64,000 nucleotides of DNA from Neisseria dentiae (GCF_024580525.1 NZ_JANIKQ010000004.1:62001-126000); one strand, 5' to 3'. Positions 20,594-29,064 are shown, numbered from the stretch's first letter. Program-made: numbers and translations. The notes: a model not told the origin generated them from the letters alone.

Positions 20594-20709
20594 AAACGGG
20601 TTTAGCAAACTCCCGGCCTGCGGTTTAGAACGGATAAATCAGCTTCCGGGACAAAGCAGCAAACCGCAGGCAATGCGGCAAGATGCTGCAACAACGCAGC
20701 GGGGCAAGT

Positions 20710-21327
20710 TTATCCGCTGTTGCGCTGCGCCAGCACACGGGCCACGGTATCTACCACCGCCTGTGTTTGCGGGTCGATTTCGATGTTGACCACGTCGCCC
20801 GTGCGGCGGCTGCCGAACAGCGTGCGTTGCAGGGTTTCGGGTATCAGGTGCACGTTGAATTCGCCGTCGGTTACGCTGCCGATGGTGAGGCTGCAACCGT
20901 CCAAGCCCACGAAGCCTTTGGTGAGGATATAGGGTTTTAACCCGGGCGGCAGGGCAAACCATACGGTGCGGTTGTGCGCGCTCTCTTCAATGCGGATGAT
21001 GATTGTGGTGGCGATGATGTGGCCGCTCATCAGATGGCCGCCGATTTCGTCGCCGAAGCGGGCGGCGCGCTCGAGGTTGACGGGGCTGCCCACGCTTAAC
21101 GCGCCGAGGTTGGTTTTGGCCAGCGTTTCGCCCATCAGGTCGAAATCCACCAGCCGGCCGTTGATTTTGGTGATGGTGAGGCAGCAGCCGTTATTGGCAA
21201 TAGAAGCGCCGGTTTGCAGATTGTGCGCCATTTCTTCGGGCAGCTCGACGGTGTAGGTGCGAAAGTCGGGGGAGGGCGCGTGCACGGCGGCGATACGCCC
21301 CATGCCTTGAACGATGCCGGTAAACAT
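20710..21327 (-). CDS. ribE: Riboflavin synthase alpha subunit
   Basis: Dismutates two 6,7-dimethyl-8-ribityllumazine molecules into riboflavin and its pyrimidine precursor. The 205 residues carry two lumazine-binding repeats: repeat one starts MFTGIVQG and contains NGCCLTIT; repeat two starts GHLMSGHI and contains LDGCSLTIG. The form follows the enterobacterial RibC type closely ([15 protein letters not shown] near the C-terminus). The gene is not in a rib operon here. No FMN riboswitch is visible upstream; the gap holds an uptake sequence and a tandem repeat. Confidence 0.94.
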   Translation of the reverse strand: MFTGIVQGMGRIAAVHAPSPDFRTYTVELPEEMAHNLQTGASIANNGCCLTITKINGRLVDFDLMGETLAKTNLGALSVGSPVNLERAARFGDEIGGHLMSGHIIATTIIIRIEESAHNRTVWFALPPGLKPYILTKGFVGLDGCSLTIGSVTDGEFNVHLIPETLQRTLFGSRRTGDVVNIEIDPQTQAVVDTVARVLAQRNSG

Positions 21328-21374
21328 AAGCTATTGTTTCCTTTTGATAAATAAAACAGGCCGTCTGAAAGTTT

Positions 21375-21454
21375 GTTTTAGCTTCGCAGAAACTTGTTTC
21401 CTTTCGGAAACTGCGTTTTAGCTTCGCAGAAACTTGTTTCCTTTCGGAAACTGC
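21375..21454. repeat. Two tandem 40-bp repeats
   Basis: Units 21375-21414 and 21415-21454 are identical, beginning GTTTTAGCTTCGCAG and ending in the hairpin GTTTCC-TTTC-GGAAAC plus TGC. They are bracketed by uptake sequences, one on each side (from about 21359 and ending 21478), so the whole block forms a stem. It sits between nupC and ribE, both on the minus strand. Confidence 0.85.
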
Positions 21455-21479
21455 GTTTTCAGACGGCCTTATCCGGTTT

Positions 21480-22760
21480 TTAACCGATAATGGCCGCGCC
21501 CGACAAACCGATAAACAAACCGGCAATCACCGCGCTCATCAGGTTGGACAGCGAGCCGGCCACCACCGCTTTGAGGCCGAGGCGCGCTACGTCTTTGCGG
21601 CGGTTGGGCGCCATAATGCTCAGGCCGCCCACCAGCACGGCGATGGAGCCCAGGTTGGCGAAGCCGCACAAGGCAAACGAGATAATCGCCTGTGTGTTTT
21701 CGCTCAGCTTGACGGCCGATTCGGGGCGTAAGTATTTCACGAATTCGGAGTAGGCCACAAATTCGTTCACCACCACTTTTTGGCCGATTAACGAGCCGGC
21801 GATGCCCGCTTCGTGCCACGGCACGCCGATTACCCAAGCCAGCGGCGCAAACAGCCAGCCCAAAATGGTTTGCAGGGTTAGGCCGCCGTAGCCGAACCAG
21901 CCCGCCACGCCGCCGATCAGGCCGTTGAGCATGGCGATTAAGGCCACGAATGCCAGCAGCGAAGCGCCTACCGCCATGGCAATTTGTGCTCCCGTTACCG
22001 CGCCGCCCGCAGCCGCATCAATCACGTTGGCGGGTTTTTCTTCTTCATCGGCGGTGGCGTCGATTTCCGCTTCGGTTTGCTGCTTTTCGGTTTCCGGCAC
22101 CAACAGTTTGGCAAACAGCAGGCCGCCGGGCGCGGCCATAAACGAAGCGGCGATCAGGTAGGGCAGCGGAACGCCCATCTGCGCGTAGCCGCCCAACACG
22201 GAGCCGGCCACCGAAGCCAAGCCGCCGCTCATAACGGCAAACAGTTCCGATTCGGTCATTTTGCGGATAAACGGGCGCACCACCAGCGGCGCTTCGGTTT
22301 GGCCCACGAAAATGTTCGCCGCCGCCGACATCGATTCGGCTTTCGACGTGCCCAGCACTTTTTGCAGAAAGCCGCCGATGATTTTAATCAGAATCTGCAT
22401 CACGCCGATGTAATACAGCACCGCCACCAGCGACGAGAAAAACACAATCATCGGCAACACGCGAAAGGCAAACACGAAACCGCCGCCGCCGAACACTTCA
22501 AACATTTTGTCCGACACCAAACCGCCGAACAAAAAGCTTACGCCGTCGCCGCCGTAGGCAATCACCTTGCCCACGCCTTCCGACACCGCCAAAAGGCCGT
22601 CGCGCCCCCACGGTACATACAGCACCAGCGCGCCCAGCGCCACCTGGACCAAAAACGCGCCCGCCACCGTGCGGATATTGATGGCTTTACGGTTGGTGGA
22701 GAGCAGCACCGCAATCACAATCAGCACCGCCATGCCCAACAAACTGTTCAAAACGCCCAT
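21480..22760 (-). CDS. NupC-family concentrative nucleoside transporter
   Basis: Inner-membrane nucleoside:cation symporter, 426 residues from ATG 22760; GGAAAAG precedes this ATG, so I prefer it to the longer frame reaching 22793. CNT-family motifs are seen: [11 protein letters not shown] (about 163-173), [14 protein letters not shown], a second-half [20 protein letters not shown], and multiple hydrophobic helices. A charged, Glu-rich cytoplasmic stretch ([19 protein letters not shown]) lies in the middle. The N-terminal half is rich in small hydrophobic residues. Confidence 0.92.
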   Translation of the reverse strand: MGVLNSLLGMAVLIVIAVLLSTNRKAINIRTVAGAFLVQVALGALVLYVPWGRDGLLAVSEGVGKVIAYGGDGVSFLFGGLVSDKMFEVFGGGGFVFAFRVLPMIVFFSSLVAVLYYIGVMQILIKIIGGFLQKVLGTSKAESMSAAANIFVGQTEAPLVVRPFIRKMTESELFAVMSGGLASVAGSVLGGYAQMGVPLPYLIAASFMAAPGGLLFAKLLVPETEKQQTEAEIDATADEEEKPANVIDAAAGGAVTGAQIAMAVGASLLAFVALIAMLNGLIGGVAGWFGYGGLTLQTILGWLFAPLAWVIGVPWHEAGIAGSLIGQKVVVNEFVAYSEFVKYLRPESAVKLSENTQAIISFALCGFANLGSIAVLVGGLSIMAPNRRKDVARLGLKAVVAGSLSNLMSAVIAGLFIGLSGAAIIG

Positions 22761-22837
22761 TTCGCTTTTCCTTTTTTGACGAATTGCGCACATTATAAAG
22801 GAGCGCGTAAAGCCGTGGCGGAATTTTCAGACGGCCG

Positions 22838-22931
22838 ATAGCGGGTTAAATTTCAAATAATGTACCGCCTTGGCGTACTATTTGTACCGCGGCTTCGGCG
22901 CCTTGTCTTATTTGAAATTTAATCCGTTATA
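22838..22931. repeat. Correia repeat enclosed element (short type)
   Basis: About 94 bp. Arms GGGTTAAATTTCAAATA and TATTTGAAATTTAATCC are inverted, with core GTACTATTTGTACCGCGGCTTCGGCGCCTTGTC. It lies in the divergent nupC-bcp gap and could contribute promoter activity to bcp. Confidence 0.8.
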
Positions 22932-23005
22932 TAAGGCTTTTGGCACCCGCCCGAAATGATATAAGATAAGGCCGTCTGAAAACATTTCCGCAAGAAAGAG
23001 CAAAT

Positions 23006-23446
23006 ATGGCATACCACTTCACCTTGCCTTCCAGCGCCGGCCGCGATTTCGTGTCATCCGAACATCTGCCGCTGGTGGTGTATTTCTACCCGAAAGACAG
23101 CACGCCCGGCTGCACCACCGAAGGCTTGGATTTCAACGCCCGCCTGGCGCAGTTTGAGGCATTGGGTTATACCGTAGTAGGCATTTCGCGCGACGGCGTG
23201 AAATCGCACCAGAATTTCTGCGCCAAACAGGGTTTCCGGTTCGAGCTGTTGAGCGACGCCGACGAAACCGTGTGCAAAATGTTCGACGTAATCAAACTGA
23301 AAAAACTCTACGGCAAAGAATCGCTGGGCATCGAGCGCAGCACTTTCGTGCTCGGCCGCAACGGCGAAATCATCCGCGAATGGCGCAAAGTGAAAGTGGC
23401 CGGCCATGCGCAGGAAGTGTTGGAAACCCTGCAAAACCTGTCTTGA
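23006..23446 (+). CDS. bcp: Bcp/PrxQ-type thioredoxin-dependent peroxiredoxin
   Basis: Reduces hydrogen peroxide and organic hydroperoxides. The 146-residue thioredoxin fold shows FYPKDSTPGCTTEG with the peroxidatic C36. The usual resolving cysteine five residues later (TPGCTxExC pattern) is leucine here (position 41); the other cysteines are C72 and C90. The protein may therefore act as a 1-Cys enzyme or resolve through a different cysteine. AAAGAGCAA precedes ATG 23006. A GNAT gene follows after 11 bp, probably in the same transcript. Confidence 0.93.
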   Translation: MAYHFTLPSSAGRDFVSSEHLPLVVYFYPKDSTPGCTTEGLDFNARLAQFEALGYTVVGISRDGVKSHQNFCAKQGFRFELLSDADETVCKMFDVIKLKKLYGKESLGIERSTFVLGRNGEIIREWRKVKVAGHAQEVLETLQNLS

Positions 23447-23457
23447 AAGCCATATCT

Positions 23458-24042
23458 ATGAATACTCCGCAACCCGTAACCCTCAGTCTGAACGGCATCC
23501 GCCTGGAGCCGCTGGGCATGCAGCACGAACAGGGCCTGCGCGAAGCCGCAGCCGACGGCGAATTGTGGCGGCTGGTGTTTACCTCGGTGCCCGAGCCGCA
23601 CGAAACCGCCGCCTATATCCGCCAAGCATTGCTCACCTCCGACCGCCTGGCCTTCGCCGTGATAGACGAAACCTGCGGCAGAGTTATCGGCAGCACCAGC
23701 TATCACGACATCATTCCCGCCGCCGCACGCTTGGAAATCGGCTACACATGGTATGCGCAAAGCTACTGGCGCAGCCGTGCCAACACCACCTGCAAATACC
23801 TGCTGCTGTGCCACGCTTTCGACACGCTGGGCGCACAAACCGTGGGCTGGCGCACCGACAACCTGAACACCCGCTCGCAACAGGCCATCGAACGGCTGGG
23901 CGCGCAAAAAGACGGCGTGATACGCGGCCAGCAGGCGCGCCGCGACGGCAGCGTGCGCGACACCGTGATGTACAGCCTGATCCGCGCCGAATGGCCGCAG
24001 GTTAAGGAGCGGCTGGCGGCACGTTTGGGTTTGGCCGGTTGA
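23458..24042 (+). CDS. GNAT-family N-acetyltransferase (RimJ/RimL-like)
   Basis: A 194-residue acetyl-CoA-dependent acetyltransferase of the type that modifies protein or small-molecule amines. Visible family features are the start LNGIRLEPL, VIGSTSYHDI (about 77-86), LEIGYTWYAQSYWRSRANT (acetyl-CoA pyrophosphate loop region) and the late GWRTDNLNTRSQQAIERLG. An open frame extends upstream inside bcp, but ATG 23458 just after the bcp stop is the natural start. Substrate not known. Confidence 0.88.
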   Translation: MNTPQPVTLSLNGIRLEPLGMQHEQGLREAAADGELWRLVFTSVPEPHETAAYIRQALLTSDRLAFAVIDETCGRVIGSTSYHDIIPAAARLEIGYTWYAQSYWRSRANTTCKYLLLCHAFDTLGAQTVGWRTDNLNTRSQQAIERLGAQKDGVIRGQQARRDGSVRDTVMYSLIRAEWPQVKERLAARLGLAG

Positions 24043-24132
24043 ACGTTTGTCATTCGTTGTGTCAACAGACACCGGGGTTTAAAAAACAATGAAAATCCGG
24101 CTGCGGGTTTTCAGACGGCCAAGGTAAGCATT

Positions 24133-24594
24133 ATGAACCGCTATCCCTGTTTATACGCCGCTCCGTTCGGCAACATTACGCTGGTTTTCGACGCGCAAAA
24201 CAACCTGCTCGAACTGCATCTTTCTGGCAAGCCCGAGTATGCGCCGTATCCCCTGCCCGAAGCGTGGCAGCGCAAGCTCGACGGCTATTTCGCAGGCCGT
24301 CTGAAAAACTTTAACCAGCCTGTTTCGGAGCAGGGCACCGCCTATCAGCGGAAAGTGTGGCAGGCGATTGCCGAAATTCCCGCCGGGCAGGTGATGACTT
24401 ACCAAGACATCGCCCGCAAAATCGGCAGCCACCCGCGCGCCGTTGGCGGCGCGTGCGGCAAAAACCCGCTCGCGCTGGTGGTGCCCTGCCACCGCGTGGT
24501 TGCCAAACACGGTTTGGGCGGCTTTTCCAGCGGCGAGGGCGAAGCGCTCAATATCAAACGCTGGCTGCTGAAACACGAAGGCGTGGAAATATAG
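24133..24594 (+). CDS. ogt: Methylated-DNA-[protein]-cysteine S-methyltransferase (Ogt)
   Basis: Suicide repair enzyme that takes methyl groups from O6-methylguanine onto a cysteine. The 153 residues carry the active site VVPCHRVV with C119, preceded by a winged-helix part (PAGQVMTYQDIA, 83-94; RAVGGACGKNP, 102-112). The final stop TAG (24592-24594) lies within the TATAG end of a Correia element, so the element's insertion set or overlaps the gene end. An internal uptake sequence occurs near 24295. Confidence 0.94.
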   Translation: MNRYPCLYAAPFGNITLVFDAQNNLLELHLSGKPEYAPYPLPEAWQRKLDGYFAGRLKNFNQPVSEQGTAYQRKVWQAIAEIPAGQVMTYQDIARKIGSHPRAVGGACGKNPLALVVPCHRVVAKHGLGGFSSGEGEALNIKRWLLKHEGVEI

Positions 24595-24743
24595 TGAATT
24601 CGCTTACTCCATTACGGCGTTGCTGCGCCTTAGCTCAAAGAGAACGATTTTGTAAGCCACTAAAGCGGCAACAGAATCGGTTCCGTACTATTTGTACTGT
24701 CTGCGGCTTGCTGCCTTGTACTGAAGTAAGTGAATTCACTATA
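24590..24743. repeat. Full-length Correia repeat enclosed element
   Basis: 154 bp from TATAGTGAATT to AATTCACTATA, with the longer core containing AGCTCAAAGAGAACGATT and the CCGTACTATTTGTACTGTC segment. In characterised copies the longer form carries an IHF-binding part. It starts inside the last codons of ogt and separates ogt from the small membrane-protein gene. Confidence 0.88.
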
Positions 24744-24800
24744 TAACCGTTTGGCCGAACGGTGCAGGCCGTCTGAAAAAACACAACCAAACACCACGAT

Positions 24801-25148
24801 ATGAACGAAAACCCCCAACCCGATTTGCAGAAACGCCTGGCCGAGATGGAAATCCTTTTGGCCGAAGCCTTGGCCGATAAAGCGAGGGCAGAAGCGCATC
24901 TGGCGGCGGTTAAAGCCAAAACCGAGACCTTTGCAAAACCCCCAGATGTGGATGCAGTTCAAGGCGTAGCAGCGCAGCGAGCGCAGACATATCACACGAT
25001 AGGCAAGCGAGTGAGCAGCGCACAACGCAGAAATGCGCCGCAGATGGGGGTTTTGCAAAGGTCTCAAGCCGCCAAAATCGCCATGTTGGCCATTCTGGCG
25101 GCCATCGTTGCGGTTGTCGCCTTGATTATCGTAACGGCCGCCCTGTGA
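24801..25148 (+). CDS. Small coiled-coil/membrane protein interrupted in frame by a MITE
   Basis: An unrecognised 115-residue protein. Residues 8-40 form an Ala/Glu/Leu-rich amphipathic helix likely to be a coiled coil, and 91-114 form one hydrophobic transmembrane segment at the C-terminus. Residues from E42 to about Q89 are encoded by a 142-bp repeat element (24924-25065) flanked by AAACC and AAGCC. Element plus 5-bp duplication is 147 bp, exactly 49 codons, and the frame stays open. Removal would leave a 66-residue tail-anchored protein. It precedes xerD by 9 bp. Function unknown. Confidence 0.75.
   Translation: MNENPQPDLQKRLAEMEILLAEALADKARAEAHLAAVKAKTETFAKPPDVDAVQGVAAQRAQTYHTIGKRVSSAQRRNAPQMGVLQRSQAAKIAMLAILAAIVAVVALIIVTAAL
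24924..25065. mobile_element. 142-bp miniature element (GAGACCTTTGC family), copy 1, inside a gene
   Basis: The ends are perfect 20-bp inverted repeats beginning GAGACCTTTGCAAAACCCCC. The interior carries GATGTGGATGCAG and GCAGCGCAGCGAGCG. Flanks AAACC (24919-24923) and AAGCC (25066-25070) match at 4 of 5 bases, consistent with a 5-bp target duplication. No transposase is encoded. Related copies lie at 39303-39445 and 43470-43611. Confidence 0.85.
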
Positions 25149-25157
25149 AACCCTGTT

Positions 25158-26048
25158 ATGCCGTCTGAAAAACACCCCGACCCCCTTGCCGAACGCCTGC
25201 TCGAACACCTGTGGCTGAACCACCGTTTGAGCCAAAACACGCTCGATGCCTACCGCCGCGATTTGGAAAAAGTCGTTGGCCGCCTGCGCGCGCAGGGCTT
25301 GGACTGGCAAACCGCGCAAAGCACCGACTTGGCCGCCGCCGTTTACCACCCCGATGAAAAAACACGCTCGCAGGCCCGCGCCCTGTCGGCCTGCAAGCGG
25401 CTCTACGGCTGGCTGCTTGAAACCGAGCAGCGCGCCGACAACCCCACCCGCCACCTCAGCGCACCCAAGCAGGTGCAAACGCTGCCCAAGCTGATTACCG
25501 AAGCGCAAATCGAGGCACTGTTGAACGCGCCCGACACCGAATCGCCGCACGGCCTGCGCGATAAAGCCCTGCTGGAGCTGATCTACGCCACCGGCCTGCG
25601 CGTGAGCGAAGCGGTGAAGCTGAAAGTGAATGAAGCCAACCTCGGCAAAGGCATCATCAACACCATCGGCAAAGGTAACAAACAACGCATCGTGCCGCTG
25701 GGCGCCGAAGCCGTGTATTGGATAGAGCGCTATTTGGTCGAAGCGCGGCCGCAATTATTGAAAAACCGCATTTGCGACGAATTGTTTGTGAGCCAGAAAC
25801 GCGCGGGCATCAGCCGCCAACTGGCGTGGATGATAGTGGAAAAATACGCCGAGGGCGCCGGCATCCAGCACCTCAGCCCCCACGGCCTGCGCCACGCCTT
25901 TGCCACCCATTTGGTCAACCACGGCGCCGATTTGCGTGTGGTGCAGCTCTTGCTCGGCCACGCCGACATCAGCACCACGCAGATTTACACCCACGTTGCC
26001 AACGAGCGGCTGAAAAGCATTGTGCAGGAACATCATCCGCGAGGTTAG
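25158..26048 (+). CDS. xerD: Site-specific tyrosine recombinase XerD
   Basis: Works with XerC and FtsK at dif to resolve chromosome dimers. The 296 residues include the N-terminal core-binding domain (about 5-100) and the catalytic domain with R148 (TGLRVSE), K172 (IGKGNKQR), H242 and R245 (PHGLRHAFATH), H268 (LLGHAD) and Y277 (TQIYTHV); all six are present. The C-terminus EHHPRG is typical of XerD. The first codons ATGCCGTCTGAA are an exact AT-type uptake sequence, so the start codon sits inside a DUS. Confidence 0.96.
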   Translation: MPSEKHPDPLAERLLEHLWLNHRLSQNTLDAYRRDLEKVVGRLRAQGLDWQTAQSTDLAAAVYHPDEKTRSQARALSACKRLYGWLLETEQRADNPTRHLSAPKQVQTLPKLITEAQIEALLNAPDTESPHGLRDKALLELIYATGLRVSEAVKLKVNEANLGKGIINTIGKGNKQRIVPLGAEAVYWIERYLVEARPQLLKNRICDELFVSQKRAGISRQLAWMIVEKYAEGAGIQHLSPHGLRHAFATHLVNHGADLRVVQLLLGHADISTTQIYTHVANERLKSIVQEHHPRG

Positions 26049-26081
26049 GGTAGGGCAGGCCGTCTGAAATACCCAAACGCC

Positions 26082-26167
26082 GTCATACTTGGGCTTGACC
26101 CGAGCATCTTTTTGGGTTTCAGAAATCTTTAGGAAAATGAGATACTCGGGTCAAGCCCGAGTATGAC
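26082..26167. repeat. Inverted GTCATACT(T/C)GGG repeat
   Basis: Two roughly 28-bp arms face each other: GTCATACTTGGGCTTGACCC on the left and the complement ending GCCCGAGTATGAC on the right. A near-identical structure with perfect arms lies at 60781-60857. It may act as a terminator after xerD. Confidence 0.75.
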
Positions 26168-26286
26168 GCAGAGGTTTTAAGATATTGAAAGGAATGTTGC
26201 CAAGAACATAGGCCGCCTGAAAAGTTTTCGGACGGCCTCAAGTTTTGTTTCTATAAAAATAGTTCGGATAAACGGGGCATCCGGCG

Positions 26287-26868
26287 TTATTTCTGTTTCG
26301 GCCTGAACGCTTTGCACACCGTTTCGTCGGTTTCGATAAACGCCCCGCCGATTAATTCGACGCAATACGGAATCGCGGCAAACAGGCCGTGGACTTTGAT
26401 TTCCCCGCCTTCCCCGCGCACACCGCCCAAGGTTTCGGCGATGGCTTTGGGGCGGCCGGGCAGGTTGACGATTAAGCATTTGCCGCGTATGCCCGCGGTT
26501 TGGCGCGACAGGATGGCGGTCGGCACATAATAAAGGCTGATTTGGCGCATCTGCTCGCCGAAGCCGGGCATTTCTTTATCGATAACCGCCAGCGTGGCTT
26601 CGGGGGTAACGTCACGCGGGGCGGGGCCGGTGCCGCCGGTGGTGAAGATCAGGTCGCAGCCGTCGGTGTCGGCCATGCGCCGCAGCACCGCTTCGATGGC
26701 GCTCTGTTCGTCGGCAACCAGCGCTTCGGCGAAATTGATCGGGTTTTTCACGGCGGCTTGCAGCCATTGTTTCAGGGCGGGGATGCCTTCGTCGGCATAC
26801 ACGCCGCTGCTGGCGCGGTCGCTGGCGGAAACGAGGCCGACGGTAACAGTGGGAAGAGTGTGCGGCAT
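26287..26868 (-). CDS. mogA: Molybdopterin adenylyltransferase MogA
   Basis: Adenylates molybdopterin before molybdenum insertion. The 193 residues show the MoCF-binding fold: VTVGLVSASDRASSGVYAD near the start, IFTTGGTGPAPRDVTPEA (74-91) and IVNLPGRPKA (about 143-152). A degenerate inverted uptake pair at 26211-26242 follows the gene. No other moa/moe genes are nearby. Confidence 0.93.
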   Translation of the reverse strand: MPHTLPTVTVGLVSASDRASSGVYADEGIPALKQWLQAAVKNPINFAEALVADEQSAIEAVLRRMADTDGCDLIFTTGGTGPAPRDVTPEATLAVIDKEMPGFGEQMRQISLYYVPTAILSRQTAGIRGKCLIVNLPGRPKAIAETLGGVRGEGGEIKVHGLFAAIPYCVELIGGAFIETDETVCKAFRPKQK

Positions 26869-26956
26869 GGCGGCTCCTTGTTTGGTGCACGGTGTTTGGT
26901 TTTCAGACGGCCTGATTGGGGTTTTGCCAAGGCTTGGGGCCGTCTGAAACGGCGGT

Positions 26957-27670
26957 TTACAAATCCACCAGCAGGCGGCGGATTTTTTCGATGGCGTGGA
27001 TGTCGTCGAGGTTGCACGCGGCTTCGCGGCCGCTGTTCATGCAGGCGATGCCGGTTACGCCGCACAGGTGGGCGTAGGGCAGGCCGAGTTCGCGCGCGAG
27101 CACGGCTTCGGGCATGCCGGTCATGCCGATAATGTCGACGCCGTCGTTGCGGTAGCGGCGCACTTCGGCGCGGGTGGGCATGCGCGGCCCTTGCAGGCAG
27201 CCGTAAACGGCGCGGCTGTGCACGGGCGTGTTGTGGCTTGCGGCGTGTTCGAGCAGGGCGCGGCGCAGGGCGTTGTCGTAGGGGTCGGAAAAATCGGTAT
27301 GCACCACTTCGTGCTGCTGGCCTTCGAAAAGCGTGCTGTGGCGACCGAAAGTGTAATCGACCAAATCGTCGGGCACCACCAGCGAGCCGGGTTCGTAGGC
27401 ATCGCTCAATGCAGCTACGGAAGACACGGAAACCACGGCTTCGGCTTCTACGGAATGCAGCGCCCAAATATTGGCGCGGTAGTTGATTTCGTGCGGGGCG
27501 AGCGAATGGTTGAGGCCGTGGCGGGCGAGAAACACGATGCTGCGGCTGCCGAGCGTGCCGAACAGCAGCGGGCTGCTGGTGAGGCCGTAGGGCGTGCGCA
27601 CGATACGGCGTTGGGTAATGTTGAGTTCGGGCAGTCGGGTGAGGCCGCTGCCGCCGATAACGGCTATCAT
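26957..27670 (-). CDS. S-methyl-5'-thioinosine/thioadenosine phosphorylase family protein
   Basis: A 237-residue trimeric-type purine nucleoside phosphorylase that probably cleaves S-methyl-5'-thioinosine or methylthioadenosine in polyamine-linked purine salvage. Family motifs are IGGSGL near the N-terminus (phosphate loop), FLARHG (phosphate/base contact), PHEINYRANIWAL, YGCLQGPRMPTRAE and GMTGMPEAVLARELGLPYA. Lengths near 240 with IIGMTGMPE rather than the eukaryotic MTAP pattern favour the MTI phosphorylase subgroup described in Pseudomonas; exact specificity is not settled. A separate uptake hairpin lies downstream. Confidence 0.85.
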   Translation of the reverse strand: MIAVIGGSGLTRLPELNITQRRIVRTPYGLTSSPLLFGTLGSRSIVFLARHGLNHSLAPHEINYRANIWALHSVEAEAVVSVSSVAALSDAYEPGSLVVPDDLVDYTFGRHSTLFEGQQHEVVHTDFSDPYDNALRRALLEHAASHNTPVHSRAVYGCLQGPRMPTRAEVRRYRNDGVDIIGMTGMPEAVLARELGLPYAHLCGVTGIACMNSGREAACNLDDIHAIEKIRRLLVDL

Positions 27671-27714
27671 GGGCTGCTTTCTTCTTGATGGTGGAGGGCT
27701 ATTGTAATGGATAA

Positions 27715-27746
27715 ACAGGCCGTCTGAAATATTTCAGACGGCCTGT
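27715..27746. terminator. DUS-hairpin between the phosphorylase gene and adhP
   Basis: Inverted AG uptake sequences ACAGGCCGTCTGAAA/TTTCAGACGGCCTGT followed by T-rich bases on both sides. On the minus strand it terminates adhP. Confidence 0.75.
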
Positions 27747-27767
27747 GTTTGATGCTGCCATCAGGGT

Positions 27768-28811
27768 TTAGTGATTACCGCAGCCGCAGCTTGCTTTCAT
27801 GTCGATAACCATGCGGCCTTGGATTTTGCCGTCGCGCATTTCTTGGAAAATGGCGTTGGTTTCGTCGAGCGTGCGTTTCTGCACCACCGGCACCACGATG
27901 CCTTCGGCGCCGAATTGGAAGGCTTCTTCCAAGTCTTTGCGGGTGCCCACCAGCGAGCCGACGACTTCGATGCCGTCGAGCACGATGCGTGGGATAGACA
28001 AATCCATGGTTTCGGGCGGCAGGCCGATGGCAACCACGCGGCCGCCGGCGCGCACGGCATCTACGGCGGAATTAAAGGCGTTGCGCGAAACGGCGGTAAC
28101 CACGGCTGCGTGCGCGCCGCCCACTTTTTCCTGAATCACTTTGGCCACGTCTTCTTTGGCGGCGTTGATGGTGAAATCGGCACCCACTTCTTTGGCCAAA
28201 GCCAGTTTGTCGTCGTTGATGTCGATGGCGATAACGTGCGCACCGAATACTTTTTTCGCATACTGCACGCCCAAGTTGCCCAAACCGCCCGCGCCGTAGA
28301 TGGCAATCCATTGGCCGGGGCGAACGCCGGAAACTTTGATGCCTTTATAGGTGGTTACGCCCGCGCAGGTAATCGAGCTGGCTTGTGCGGGGTCGAGGCC
28401 GTCGGGCACTTTTACGGCGTAGTCGGCATCGACGATGCAGTGTGTGGCCATGCCGCCGTCGGCGGTGTAGCCGGCGTTCAAAACGGTGCGGCACAGGGTT
28501 TCGCGGCCGGTGTTGCAGTATTCGCAGGCGCCGCAGCTTTTAAACAGCCAGGCGATGCTGACGCGGTCGCCTTTTTTCAGGCGGGTTACGCCGGGCGCCA
28601 CTTCGGTAACGATGCCGATGCCTTCGTGGCCGAGCACGCGGCCGGGTTTTTGGCCGTAATCACCGGCGGCAACGTGCAGGTCGGTATGGCACACGCCGCA
28701 ATATTCCACTTCTACCAGTGCTTCGTTGGTTTCCAGCGGGCGGATTTCGCGTTCGATAATATCTACGTTGCCGTCGCTGTTTTGGGTAACCACTGCTGCT
28801 TTCATTTTCAT
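27768..28811 (-). CDS. adhP: Zinc-dependent alcohol dehydrogenase AdhP
   Basis: NAD-dependent, propanol-preferring alcohol dehydrogenase of the medium-chain family. ATG 28811 has AGGAG ten bases upstream and gives 347 residues; the longer open frame to 28907 runs into a repeat and is rejected. Catalytic zinc ligands are C38 and H62 with E63, and the structural zinc is bound by C93, C96, C99 and C107 (SCGACEYC...C). The Rossmann motif GAGGLGNLG lies near 175. The C-terminus SCGCGNH adds extra possible metal ligands. A Zur-like site and a promoter lie upstream, with a 165-bp miniature element in the leader. Confidence 0.95.
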   Translation of the reverse strand: MKMKAAVVTQNSDGNVDIIEREIRPLETNEALVEVEYCGVCHTDLHVAAGDYGQKPGRVLGHEGIGIVTEVAPGVTRLKKGDRVSIAWLFKSCGACEYCNTGRETLCRTVLNAGYTADGGMATHCIVDADYAVKVPDGLDPAQASSITCAGVTTYKGIKVSGVRPGQWIAIYGAGGLGNLGVQYAKKVFGAHVIAIDINDDKLALAKEVGADFTINAAKEDVAKVIQEKVGGAHAAVVTAVSRNAFNSAVDAVRAGGRVVAIGLPPETMDLSIPRIVLDGIEVVGSLVGTRKDLEEAFQFGAEGIVVPVVQKRTLDETNAIFQEMRDGKIQGRMVIDMKASCGCGNH

Positions 28812-28866
28812 GGTGCATTCTCCTGATTCAAGTGATAAATGCAGAAACGGCGGTTGCGCGGCCGTT

Positions 28867-29031
28867 AGGGTCTGTCGACACAACGCAACGGCGGTATTTT
28901 TGGTCAAAATCCCCCGTCTGCGGCGTTAGGTAGCGTAGCGGACTTGCGAAGCTAAAATGCTCGCAAGGTGTTCAATCTTGCTGCGCTTTTTGCCTCAAAA
29001 AACCGCTTCGCCGGTCGCGTCGACAGACCCT
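28867..29031. mobile_element. 165-bp miniature element with AGGGTCTGTCGAC ends
   Basis: Perfect 13-bp terminal inverted repeats (28867-28879 and 29019-29031) enclose 139 bp without a gene. It looks like a non-autonomous transposon. It lies between the predicted adhP promoter and the adhP start, so it should be transcribed as part of the adhP 5' leader. No other copy occurs in the window. Confidence 0.75.
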
Positions 29032-29064
29032 AGGCCGGCATAATCCGCATCTGCTTCTGGGAGA

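Larger units (their letters stand above)
20382..20709. other. Convergent gap between dadA and ribE
   Basis: Contains the dadA terminator, an uptake sequence near 20534, an inverted uptake pair (20566-20593) and, closer to ribE, interspersed inverted arms (CCTGCGGTTT near 20617 with AAACCGCAGG near 20662). No gene is visible. Confidence 0.6.

Noticed and set aside
21328-21479. FMN riboswitch upstream of ribE
   Set aside because: The gap holds uptake sequences and a tandem 40-bp repeat; I see no conserved RFN core sequences.
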